From assembly GCF_012689525.1 (NCBI RefSeq), contig NZ_CP051515.1, positions 310,001 to 374,000 of the forward strand: a stretch of DNA of 64,000 nucleotides. Reading direction: 5' to 3'. Below are positions 16,701 to 26,400 of this stretch, one piece after another. The position numbers and the translations under genes are program-made. The DNA is from Paraburkholderia aromaticivorans. GTDB taxonomy: Bacteria; Pseudomonadota; Gammaproteobacteria; Burkholderiales; Burkholderiaceae. Position 1 is the first letter of the stretch. The number at the start of each line of letters is the position of its first letter. The notes below the pieces were generated by a model. The model was not told the DNA's origin, made no database searches, and was given only the letters and a program-made list of their open reading frames with translations.

Positions 16701-19700
16701 GGCTGAATTGCCGGGCGCTTCGGTGCGCATGTCGCCGGGTCTGGATCTCGCCGCCCGCTTCGATTACGCACTCGATTTCACCGACGATCCGCGCGGCATC
16801 GAACTGGTCGTCGCGTATGCGCTCGACGGTATCGATGAAGCGACCGCCCGCGCGTGGCTGCACAGCTATGCCGCGCTCGTCGCCGATGCCGTGCGCGATC
16901 CGCAGCGCGCGATTGCCGAACTGGATTGCGCGGATAGCGCCGACTATCGTGCCGCGCGGCGTGGCCGTGAATTCCAACCGGCGGATGACAATGTGCTCGC
17001 GCTGTTCGCCCGGCATGCACGTGAAACGCCGCATCGTGTGGCGCTCGCGGATGCCGATACGCAACTCACGTACGCCGAAGTCGATGCGGCGTCGGACCGT
17101 ATCGCGTTTGCTTTGCGTCAACGCGGGGTGGAGATGGAGCAGCCGGTGGCCGTGTGTATCGAGCGGTCGGTGCGCTTTGCTGTCGCGCTGATCGGCGTGA
17201 TGAAGTCCGGTGCGTACGTCGTGCCGCTCGATCCTGCCGCGCCGCATGAGCGTTTGACTGCTTCCGTCGAGGCCTGCGGCGCGCGTTGGATGTTGACGGC
17301 GGGTAAAGACGTCACTGCGGGTGGCGCTGCGACCGTGCTCGACTTCGACACGCTCACGCGAGCTTCGTCTCCGGCGGGCATGAATGACTCAACGGCAACC
17401 GCAACCGCATCGCACGCGCCGCCATTAGCCAATCAAGCCGCCTACCTGATCTTCACCTCGGGCTCGACCGGCACGCCGAAAGGCGTCGTCATCTCGCATG
17501 GCGCACTGGCCGACTACGTCGAAGGCATGCTGAACGAACTCGCATTCGCCGCCGACGCATCCATGGCAATGGTCTCCACCGTCGCCGCCGACCTCGGCCA
17601 TACGACGCTATTCGGCGCGCTCTGCTCGGGCCGCACACTGCATCTATTGCCCGCGCAATGCGCATTCGATCCCGACCGCTTCGCCCACGAAATGCGCACG
17701 CGCAACGTCGGCATTCTCAAGATCGTGCCGAGCCACTTGCATGCGCTGCTGGACGCGCAGCATCCGGCCGACGTGCTGCCCGTGAATGCGCTGGTGACGG
17801 GCGGCGAAACGCTGCCGTGGTCGCTCGTCGAGCGGATCGCAGCACTGAAGCCGGCGTGCCGCGTAATCAATCACTATGGCCCGACCGAAGCAACGGTAGG
17901 CGTATTGACGTGCGACACGTCCGCGCCCGCGCAAGCCGCGCTGCGTGCGCTGAGCGCGCGCAGCGCGCACGCGGTGCCGCTTGGTCTGCCGCTGCCGAAC
18001 GCTTACGCTTGCGTGCTCGACAGCCACGGCGCGAGCGTGCCGCCGGGCGCGATCGGCGAGTTGTATCTCGGCGGACCGGGTTTGGCGCGCAGTTATCTGA
18101 ATCGCGCTGCGGCGACCGCTGAGCGTTTCGTGCCGAGTCCGTTCGCGGCGGGCGAGCGTCTCTATCGAACGGGCGATCGCGTGAGACTTCGCGCCGATCG
18201 CCGGCTGGATTTTCTCGGACGGCTCGACGATCAGGTCAAGATTCGCGGCTACCGCGTCGAACCTGGCGAGGTCAGTGCGGCATTGCGCGCGCTCGACGCT
18301 ATCGCTCAGGCCGAAACGCTTGCCGTGGAGCATGAAGGGCGTTTGCGTCTGGCATCGTTCGTCGCCTTGACGAGCGGTGCCCGTTTCGACGAAGCCGCAT
18401 TGCGCGCGGCGTTGAGCGCGCGTTTGCCGGACTACATGGTGCCGGCCGTGTTGCAGCATGTCGCCGCGTTGCCGGTGACCGCGAACGGCAAGGTGGATCG
18501 CGCGGCATTGCGGGCGCTGGCGGCTGCACCGGCGCCGTCGGTGGCAGCGGGCGATGCGCCGCAAGGCGCAACGGAAGAAACTCTCGCTGCCGTCTGGAAA
18601 GACGTGCTCAAAGCCGAGCGTGTGGGCCGCGACGACAACTTCTTCGAACTGGGCGGCGATTCGATTCTGGTGTTGCAGGTGATTGCTCGTTCGCGCAAGC
18701 GCGGTGTGCGCTTCACACCGAAGCAACTGTTCGATGCGCCCACGCTAACGCAACTCGCACGTGTCGCAACGACGGTGGATGTCGCCGCGCAGGCTGCGCC
18801 TGGCGCATCGAAGACACACGCTGCATCCGCCAAAGTCGAACACACCGCCGCGCTCACGCCCGCACAACTGCGTTTCTTCGCACTGGAAATTCCACGGCGT
18901 GGCCATTGGAATCAATCCATCGAACTCGACACGCAAGCACCGTTCGACTTCGAGGCTTTCGCGCGCGCATTCGAAACGCTGCTGACGCATCACGAGATTT
19001 TCCGTCAGCGTTTCACGCCGGTCGGTGCGCAAGGCGAATGGCGTCTCAAGCTGGCTGAGCGCGCATTCGAGACACTGCCGCTCGCCGCGATTTCCGCTCG
19101 CGACGAAGCCGACGCGCTAGCCCAATTCGACGCCTTGCAGAGCACGCTAGATCTGACGCACGGTCCGCTCGTCTGCGCGCTGGCCGCGCTGCTGCCCGAC
19201 GGCACCACGAAGCTCTATCTGGCGATTCATCACATCATCGTCGACGGTGTGACGTGGCGCGTGTTGCTCGACGACCTCGACGCAGCCTATCGCGCTGCTT
19301 GCGAGCGTCGCAGCGTGCGTCTCGCGTCGACGGGAACGAGTGCGCAGGAATGGGCGGCACAGCTGGCACGCGCCGCGCTCGATATCGCGAACTCGCCGTT
19401 TGCCGCCGAACTACCGTACTGGACCGCGCTCGCCGCGCCCTACGACGATCTGCCGCTCGACCGTCCGCAAGCCAAGGCGACCAACGCCGACGCGCAATCC
19501 GTGATCCAGACCATCGGCGCCGATCTGACACGCGCCGCATTGACGGAAGCGAATGCCGCGTACCGCACGCAGATGATCGAACTGCTGATCGCGGCGCTGG
19601 CGCAGTCGCTCGACATGCCCGTTTGCCGTATCGAACTCGAAGGCCACGGCCGCGAAGCTTTGTTCGACGATGTCGATGTCAGCCGCACGCCTGGCTGGCT

Positions 19701-22700
19701 CACGAGTCACTATCCGGTGCAGTTCACGCTCGAAAGTACGCCGGCGGCCACGCTCGGCGGGGTCAAAGACACGCTGCGCGCGGTGCCGAACAAGGGTCTC
19801 GGTTTCGGCGTGCTGCGCCACTACGGCGACACGGCGACGCGCGCGGCGCTCGCCGCCGTGCCGCGCCCGCATGTGACGTTCAACTATCTCGGCCAGTTCG
19901 ACGCGCCGCGCGAAGCGGCGCTCGTGCCGCGTTTCGGCGGCGCGGGCCGCGAACGCGATCCGGCGGGGCCGATTGGCAACGCGTTGGCGATTCACGCCTA
20001 TATCGACGGCGACGCCACGCGCACACTCAAAGTCCATTGGGTCTACGGAGCGACGCAATTCGAACGAGCGACCGTGGAAGCCATTGCGCAGCGTTTCGAA
20101 AGCGCGCTCGCGGCATTGACGGCGGCATGCGCGGCGCGTCTCGCGCAACGCGGCGGCGGCGCGACGCCTGGCGACTATCCGCTCGCGCGTTCGGGCGGCT
20201 TGACGCAGGCCGCGCTGGAGCGCATGCCACTCGACTTGCGCACCATCGACGACATCTATTCGCTTTCGCCGACGCAGCACGGCATTCTGTTCCACTCGCT
20301 GTTCGCGCCCGAGCAATCCACCTATGTGAATCAGCTGGTCGCGACCTTGATCGAACCGGACGTGGAACGTCTGCGCGTTGCATTCGAAGCTGCCGTGCCG
20401 CGTCACGACATTCTGCGCACCAGCTTCACGCCGGATGAAGCGACGCCGATGCAGGTCGTGCATCGCCAGGCGCGTATGCCGGTCGAGATTCTCGATTGGC
20501 GCGAGCGTGGCGCGCACGCGCACGATGCATTCGAAAGCTGGCTCAACGCCGACCGTGCGCGCGGTTTCGATCTGACGTCGCCGCCGTTGATGCGCGTCGC
20601 GCTGATCCGCATCACGGACGACGCATGGCGTCTCGTCTGGACGCGTCACCATTTGCTGCTCGACGGCTGGAGCACGGCGCGTTTCTTCGCCGACGTGCTG
20701 CGCGACTATATCGATCCACCGCGTCCGCAACCGTTCGCGGCGCCCGCGAAAACGCGCTATCGCGACTTCATCGCGTGGCTGGCCACGCGTGACGCCGACA
20801 GCGAGCGCGCCTTCTGGCTGCAACGTCTCGCCTTGCTCGACGAACCGACGCTGGTTGCCGAGCGTGAGTCCGTGAGCGGCCGCGAGCCGCAACATCTCAC
20901 GCGGCGTGAAACGATCGACGCTGCGACGACCGCGCGCCTCACCGACACCGCGCGCCGTCTGAAGGTCACGGTCAACACGATGGTGCAGGGCGCATGGGCA
21001 CTTGCATTGCAACGGATGACGCATCACACGGCAGTCGCGTTCGGCGCGACCGTCGCCGGGCGTCCTGATACGTTGCCGGACGTCGATACCGTGCTGGGCC
21101 TTTTCATCAACACACTGCCGGTAATCACGGCGCCGTTGCCGCGACGCCGGGCATCGGCATGGCTGCATGATTTGCAGCGCGACAACGCCGCAGCCGCAGA
21201 GCACACGCATACGCCGCTCTACGAAATCCAGCAATGGGCGGGACAAGGTGGCGGCGCGCTGTTCGACACGCTGGTCGTGTTCGAAAACTATCCCGTGGAT
21301 GAAGCATGGCAAGGACGCGACGAGCGCGCGCTCAAGCTGCGTGAATTGCGCAATATCGAAGCGACTGATTTCGCGCTCACGCTGGTGATCGAAGCGGGCG
21401 CGACGCTCACGATCGACTACGGCTACGATGCCGCGCAACTCGATGAAGCGCGTGTCGCCGCATTGCATCGCGCGTTTGCTGCGTGCCTTGCGGGCTTGAT
21501 CGCCGATCCGGAGGCGCCGCTCGGCACGATTTCGATTTCCACCGCCGACGATCTGGCCGCGCTGGCGCGTTTCAACTCGACCGCGCAAGTGTGGCCGGGC
21601 ACGCAGCAGCAGGCGCTGCATCGCCAGTTCGAACAGAAAGCGCTGGCAGCGCCCGACGCGATCGCGCTCGAATTCGCCGACCCGCAAGGACATACGCAGC
21701 AGATGACCTACGGCGAACTCGATGCAAATGCCGATCGCGTCGCCGCCTCGCTCATCGAAGCCGGCGTGCGCGCGGACACGGCGGTGGCGCTGTGCGTCGA
21801 GCGTTCGTTCGACATGGTCGTCGCGCTGATGGGCGTGCTCAAAGCGGGCGCCGCTTATCTGCCCATCGATCCCGACTATCCGGCGGAGCGCATCGCGTAT
21901 CTACTCGACGACGCGAAACCCGCTGTCGTGCTGACGCAGCCGCATCTGCTGGAACGTGTCATGACAGCGGTTGACGGTAACGGCGTGAAGATCCTCACCG
22001 TCGACGCACTACGCGGCGCCGACTTCACGCTCAGCGCTCCCGTGGCAGTCGCGCCCGATCAACTCGCTTACTTGATCTACACGTCCGGTTCCACAGGCAA
22101 GCCGAAGGGCGCGGGCAATACGCATCGCGCGCTGGCGAACCGCATTGCGTGGATGCAGGACGCGTATCGCCTCGACGCCAACGACGTCGTGTTGCACAAG
22201 ACCCCGTTCGGTTTCGACGTGTCGGTGTGGGAGTTCGTATGGCCGCTCGCCGTCGGCGCAAAGCTCGCAATCGCGGCGCCCGGCGACCATCGCGATCCGT
22301 CGCGACTCGTCGCGGCCATCGAAACACATCGCGTCACGACGCTGCATTTCGTGCCGTCGATGCTGGCGGCCTTCGTCGCCCATCTGGAAGACTTTCATGC
22401 GGCGGCGCGCTGCACGAGCATCGAGCGTATCGTCGCCAGCGGCGAAGCGCTCGCGCCGGAACTGGCGGCGCGCGTCGCAAAACAATTGCCTCACGCGCGG
22501 CTCTACAACCTCTACGGCCCGACCGAAGCCGCCATCGACGTTTCGCATTGGACGTGCGATGCGCGCGATGCCGACGCGGCGTCTGTGCCGATCGGTCACC
22601 CGATTGCAAACCTGCAATTGCACGTGCTGGACGCGGCGTTGCAACCGCTGCCGCAAGGCGCGATCGGCGAACTGTACCTGGGCGGCGTGGGACTGGCCCG

Positions 22701-23457
22701 CGGCTACCTCGGCCGCGCCGCGCTGACGGCGGAACGCTTCGTCCCCGATCCGTTCTCGCACGGCGCGCGGCTCTATCGAACCGGCGACCTTGCGCGCCGT
22801 CGCACGGACGGCGCGCTCGACTATCTCGGCCGCATGGATACGCAAGTGAAATTGCGTGGCCAGCGCATCGAGCCCGGCGAAATCGAAGCGCTGCTGCGCG
22901 CGGCGCCGGGTGTGCACGACGCGGTGGTGATCGTGCGTGACGAACAATTGATTGGCTACGTGGCGCGCGGCGCGGACAACGCGCTCGATACGCAGGCGCT
23001 ACTCGACGATTTGCGTGCGCAACTGCCGTCGTACATGGTGCCCTCGTATCTGATCGCGATGGATGCGCTGCCGGTCACGCCGAACGGCAAATGCGACCGC
23101 CACGCGCTGCCGGCTCCCGTGCGCGGCACCGCCTCAGAAAACGCCGTCTGCGTGGCCGCCACCGAGACGGAGCGTGAACTCGCCGAGATCTGGAAGCGCG
23201 TGTTGCGCATCGACACGATTGGCCGCGACGACGACTTCTTCGCGCTGGGCGGCCACTCGCTGCTCGCGACGCAAGCCAACGCGCAGGCGAATCTGCACTG
23301 GACGCTGATCCTGCCGCTACGCACCCTGTTCGACGAACGCACGTTGCAGCGCTGTGCCACCGCGATCGACCGCGCGCTCGCCGAGCGCGACGCGCACGGC
23401 GCAGGCGATACCGCGAGCGCGATCGATGCGCTCCTCGACGAATTCGAACTGCAATAA
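13753..23457 (+). CDS. orbI: Siderophore NRPS, three modules (A-T-C-A-T-E-C-A-T)
   Basis: A 3234-residue NRPS. Core positions: A1 SGSTG near 165; T1 GGDSL near 559; C1 HHSISDG near 758; A2 SGSTG near 1236; T2 GGDSI near 1635; E domain HHIIVDG near 1826 with NYLGQF; C2 HHLLLDG near 2299; A3 SGSTG near 2778; T3 GGHSL near 3165. Pocket residues: A2 reads D-L-T-K-V-G-H-V-G, the aspartate code (DLGHT at 17590-17604). A3 reads D-V-W-H..S-L-I-D, the serine code. A1 starts D-V-x-x-E and resembles the OrbJ pocket, consistent with an N5-hydroxyornithine. The E domain after the Asp module predicts D-hydroxyaspartate. There is no loading C domain, so A1 starts the chain. The stop is 34 bases before orbJ. 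Start codon 13753 versus 13759 is undecided; no strong Shine-Dalgarno. Confidence 0.95.
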   Translation: MPMTSFPIALHHQIRAMARIDPDAPALASFTPHTVRLTRGELDSRAARLAAQLRAAGVTTEVRVGVCVARSCDLFVALLAVLKAGGVFVALDPRHPAARLDWVARDAGLMHGIVDGSADAAMRARFAQCFDVASAVAADAAAPRFYGDEENTPVHPRAAAYMIYTSGSTGTPKAVAVEHGPLAAHGEALADSLPIGANDRVLHFASVNFDVSIEAWLVPLAVGGSVVISDPPPFAPETTHAFMLREGVTNTTLPPAYVREFANVCERLGVPPSLRTLLFGGEAMSQDSFDEIRRVFPAVRLVNGYGPTEAVISPMLWPVDPGKMPALEDGNGFASLPIGWPIGRRVARIDGATQQGESGELLLGGVCLARGYHGRAALTAERFLPDPNGEPGERIYRTGDLARERADGSFDYLGRIDDQVQVRGVRVEPGEIAACLLTHPAVADAGVLAETAGGRTQLIACVVLQDELDDAALQAHLAAHLPQAWMPHRLVRFERLPYTLNGKLDRAALRDFIATMPTVVDVNHVAPRTATETRLAALWQTLLSDPAPIGCGDRFFARGGDSLAAMQLQAAIRIEWRVNLRLDTLFDDHPLEALARLVDDSEAETSVGSHAITVVQTTGAPFVDRAASFAQQRFWVLAQTQDAGAAYHVAVQWDVQGALEIGTLQRALDCLIARHQAWRTTLVESDDGIVIQRIHAHLPVSVAQIDLRACDEAERASRLMELTEQQVGAAFDLSKGPLVRAALVTLTDNTQRFLLTTHHSISDGWSSRCAFDELRAAYAAFAMGSEPQLPTLTIQYADYAQWQRDWLAAGEAERQLAYWRDALRDAPEALALPLDRPRSPEHDYRGGRVALRLPVALSEAVRETARRAQASPFTVLLAAFDAWLYRLTGTTDVVVAAPIAHRQRAETAPLVGLFLNTLALRARVAPDQSFAALLDGVRRSAFDAFAHQDVPFDQVLDAVKPPVRRGDAWLKVKFAQQFDLELSAELPGASVRMSPGLDLAARFDYALDFTDDPRGIELVVAYALDGIDEATARAWLHSYAALVADAVRDPQRAIAELDCADSADYRAARRGREFQPADDNVLALFARHARETPHRVALADADTQLTYAEVDAASDRIAFALRQRGVEMEQPVAVCIERSVRFAVALIGVMKSGAYVVPLDPAAPHERLTASVEACGARWMLTAGKDVTAGGAATVLDFDTLTRASSPAGMNDSTATATASHAPPLANQAAYLIFTSGSTGTPKGVVISHGALADYVEGMLNELAFAADASMAMVSTVAADLGHTTLFGALCSGRTLHLLPAQCAFDPDRFAHEMRTRNVGILKIVPSHLHALLDAQHPADVLPVNALVTGGETLPWSLVERIAALKPACRVINHYGPTEATVGVLTCDTSAPAQAALRALSARSAHAVPLGLPLPNAYACVLDSHGASVPPGAIGELYLGGPGLARSYLNRAAATAERFVPSPFAAGERLYRTGDRVRLRADRRLDFLGRLDDQVKIRGYRVEPGEVSAALRALDAIAQAETLAVEHEGRLRLASFVALTSGARFDEAALRAALSARLPDYMVPAVLQHVAALPVTANGKVDRAALRALAAAPAPSVAAGDAPQGATEETLAAVWKDVLKAERVGRDDNFFELGGDSILVLQVIARSRKRGVRFTPKQLFDAPTLTQLARVATTVDVAAQAAPGASKTHAASAKVEHTAALTPAQLRFFALEIPRRGHWNQSIELDTQAPFDFEAFARAFETLLTHHEIFRQRFTPVGAQGEWRLKLAERAFETLPLAAISARDEADALAQFDALQSTLDLTHGPLVCALAALLPDGTTKLYLAIHHIIVDGVTWRVLLDDLDAAYRAACERRSVRLASTGTSAQEWAAQLARAALDIANSPFAAELPYWTALAAPYDDLPLDRPQAKATNADAQSVIQTIGADLTRAALTEANAAYRTQMIELLIAALAQSLDMPVCRIELEGHGREALFDDVDVSRTPGWLTSHYPVQFTLESTPAATLGGVKDTLRAVPNKGLGFGVLRHYGDTATRAALAAVPRPHVTFNYLGQFDAPREAALVPRFGGAGRERDPAGPIGNALAIHAYIDGDATRTLKVHWVYGATQFERATVEAIAQRFESALAALTAACAARLAQRGGGATPGDYPLARSGGLTQAALERMPLDLRTIDDIYSLSPTQHGILFHSLFAPEQSTYVNQLVATLIEPDVERLRVAFEAAVPRHDILRTSFTPDEATPMQVVHRQARMPVEILDWRERGAHAHDAFESWLNADRARGFDLTSPPLMRVALIRITDDAWRLVWTRHHLLLDGWSTARFFADVLRDYIDPPRPQPFAAPAKTRYRDFIAWLATRDADSERAFWLQRLALLDEPTLVAERESVSGREPQHLTRRETIDAATTARLTDTARRLKVTVNTMVQGAWALALQRMTHHTAVAFGATVAGRPDTLPDVDTVLGLFINTLPVITAPLPRRRASAWLHDLQRDNAAAAEHTHTPLYEIQQWAGQGGGALFDTLVVFENYPVDEAWQGRDERALKLRELRNIEATDFALTLVIEAGATLTIDYGYDAAQLDEARVAALHRAFAACLAGLIADPEAPLGTISISTADDLAALARFNSTAQVWPGTQQQALHRQFEQKALAAPDAIALEFADPQGHTQQMTYGELDANADRVAASLIEAGVRADTAVALCVERSFDMVVALMGVLKAGAAYLPIDPDYPAERIAYLLDDAKPAVVLTQPHLLERVMTAVDGNGVKILTVDALRGADFTLSAPVAVAPDQLAYLIYTSGSTGKPKGAGNTHRALANRIAWMQDAYRLDANDVVLHKTPFGFDVSVWEFVWPLAVGAKLAIAAPGDHRDPSRLVAAIETHRVTTLHFVPSMLAAFVAHLEDFHAAARCTSIERIVASGEALAPELAARVAKQLPHARLYNLYGPTEAAIDVSHWTCDARDADAASVPIGHPIANLQLHVLDAALQPLPQGAIGELYLGGVGLARGYLGRAALTAERFVPDPFSHGARLYRTGDLARRRTDGALDYLGRMDTQVKLRGQRIEPGEIEALLRAAPGVHDAVVIVRDEQLIGYVARGADNALDTQALLDDLRAQLPSYMVPSYLIAMDALPVTPNGKCDRHALPAPVRGTASENAVCVAATETERELAEIWKRVLRIDTIGRDDDFFALGGHSLLATQANAQANLHWTLILPLRTLFDERTLQRCATAIDRALAERDAHGAGDTASAIDALLDEFELQ

Positions 23458-23491
23458 GCCAACACGTCGACCTGTACTGAGACCACTTAGC

Positions 23492-26400
23492 ATGACCACT
23501 GCCAAACCGGATCTGCTTTCCCTCGCGTCACGCTTCGCGCTGTTGCCGGATGCGCAGCGCAAGGCCTTTCTCACGAAGCTCGACGCCGCCGGCATCGACT
23601 TTCGCGTGCTGCCGATTCCGCCGCGCGCCGAGCGCACCGCGAGCGTGCCGGCTTCGTTCGCGCAAACGCGTCTGTGGCTGCATGCGCGGATGATCGACGA
23701 ACCGGCCGCGTATCACATCACCGAACGGCTGCGGCTCGACGGCGCGCTCGACGCCAACGCGCTGCGTCTTTCGTGCGACGCGCTGATCGCGCGCCACGAA
23801 GCGCTGCGTACCACCTTCACCGAAAGCGGCGACGGCGTGTTGCAGACGGTGCACGCGCCGTCGCGCTGCCCGTGGCACGCGAGCGATGTAAGCGCGTGGC
23901 CCGTGGATCAGCGCGAGACGCGTGCCGCCGACATCGCGCGGGCCGACGAGGCGAAGTCCTTCGATCTGTCGCTCGGCCCGCTGATGCGCGCGCACCTGAT
24001 CCGTCTCGATACGAACACGCACTGGCTCGCGCTGACGACGCATCACATCGTCTCCGACGGCTGGTCCGCGGACGTGATACTGGCGGAACTGGCATCGTTC
24101 TATCGCGCGTATGCGAAGAGCGAGGCGGTGTCGCTCGCGCCGTTGCCTATCCAGTACGCCGACTTCGCGTTGTGGCAGCGCCGCTGGCTCGACGCGGGCG
24201 AACGTGAGCGTCAGTTGGCGTTCTGGCGCGAACGGCTCGACGCGAATCGCGACGTGCTGATGTTGCCGGGCGCTGCGCCGCGTCCGGCGCAGCGCAGCGC
24301 GCGTGGTGCACGGCATCGCTTCGTTCTCGATGCCGCGCTCGTGCGGCAAGTGAAGGCAGTGTCCAATGCGCAGCGTGCGACGCCGTTCGCCATATTGCTG
24401 GCGGCATTGAGCGTGTTGCTCGCGCGCTCGTCGGGTGAAACGCAGATTCAGATCGGCGTGCCCGCGGCGAATCGTGAGCGCGGCGAAGTGGCCGGTCTCG
24501 TCGGCTTCTTCGTCAACACGCTGACGCTTGCCACGCCGGTTCCCGCGACGCAGCCATTCGCCGCGTTGGTCGGCGCGACGCAGCAAACGCTGATCGACGC
24601 CCAGTCGCATCAGGACGTGCCGTTCGAACAAGTGGTCGAGGCGCTCGGCGTGGTGCGCAGCGCGAGTCATCATCCGCTGTTTCAGGTGATGGCCGCTTAT
24701 GGCGCGCGGCGCCGTCTGCCGTCGCTCGCGGAAGTGCGCATGACGGAGTTGCCTTCGGGTGCGCCGTTCGCCAAGTTCGATTTGACACTGAGCTTCGAGG
24801 AACGGGACGACGATTCGATCGATGCTTACTTTATCTACGCACTCGATCTGCTCGACGCCGACGCCATACAGCGCCTCGCCGCGCGATTCATCGAGTTGCT
24901 GTCGAATGCGACGGCGGCATCCGCCACTGAGGTCGGCGATTTGCAATGGCTGGCGCAAACGGAGCGCGCCCAACTCGTCGCATGGAATAGCACCGCGCTC
25001 CCGCCTGAAACGGCATTCCGGCCGGTGCATCAGCGCGTGGCCGACCACGCCGCTGCGCGGCCGGATGCGCGTGGCGTCGCGGATCTGCATCGCTCGCTCA
25101 CGCGCGCCGAGGTGGATGCACAAGCCGCGCGGTTGGCGCAACGCTTCGTCGCGGCAGGCGTGCGTGCGGAGATGCGGGTCGGCGTCGCGCTGAGCCGCTC
25201 GGTGGATCTGCTGGTCGGCCTGATCGCCGCGCTGAAGTCGGGCGGCGCGTTCGTTCCGCTCGACCCGAGCCATCCGCGTGAGCGTCTCGCACAGATTCTC
25301 GACGATGCGCAGATCACGCACGTCATCACGGAACGCGGGAGTCTCGCTGCGTTGCCGGCGTCGGACCGTTTGCGGTTGTGGCTGATCGACGAGGAACCGC
25401 AGGCTGACGAGCCCTCGGCAGCGGACGTCGAGCTGCCGCGCGTGTCGCCGCATCAGGCGGCGTATGTGATTTATACGTCCGGTTCGACGGGCAAGCCGAA
25501 GGGCGTGGTGGTCGATCACGGTTCGTTTGCACTGCATTGCGCGGCGATCGCGGAGCGCTACGGTGCGGGCGAGCGTGACGTGTTCCTGCTGTTCCAGTCG
25601 GTCAATTTCGACGGCGCGCATGAAGGCTGGTTCTCGCAGTACATGTCCGGCGCAGCCGTGGCCATCACCGCGGACACATTGTGGCCGCCCGCGCAAACCT
25701 GCCGGATGATGGTGCGCGAAGGCGTGACCATGACCTACGTGCCGCCCGGTTGCGCCACCCAACTCGCCGAGTGGGCGCTCGCGCACGGTGCGCCGCCTAG
25801 CTTGCGTTCGCTGACAGTCGGCGGTGAAGCCACCTCGCGCGAAGCGTTCGCGCTGATGCGCCGGGCGTTTCCGAATGCGCGCATCGTCAACGGATACGGG
25901 CCGACTGAAACCGTCATCACGCCGATGCTGTGGATGTTCTATCCGGCCGACGACACCGCGAAGCTCGCGGACAGCGCCTATTTGCCGATCGGCACGCTGG
26001 TCGGCGCACGTTCCGCGCATGTGCTCGATGCACGCTTGAATCCGCTGCCTGTCGGCGTGATCGGCGAGTTGTATCTGGGCGGCGAGGGCGTGGGTGTCGC
26101 GCGTGGTTATCTCGACCGGCCGGCGCTCACGGCCGAGCGCTTCGTGCCGGATCCGTTCGGTGCATCGGGCGCACGGCTCTATCGTACGGGCGACCTCGTC
26201 AAGCGGCGCGCGGACGGCGTGTTCGACTTTATCGGCCGCGTCGATCATCAGGTGAAGCTGCGCGGCTTGCGGATCGAACTGGGTGAGATCGAAGCACAGC
26301 TCGCCGGGCACGACGATGTGCGCGAAGCCGTGGCGATCGTGCATGGCAAGGGTGCGCAAGCGGCGCTAGTGGCGTATGTCGAATTGAGCGCCGAAGCCCG

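Noticed and set aside
19411..21693. 760-codon open frame antisense to orbI
   Set aside because: It is the mirror of the orbI coding frame in high-GC DNA: arginine-rich, no Shine-Dalgarno, no domain pattern, while orbI on the other strand is unambiguous.
23528..26359. 943-codon open frame antisense to orbJ
   Set aside because: Same high-GC antisense effect; the composition is Arg/His/Ala/Gln-rich and the sense strand has clear C-A-T motifs.
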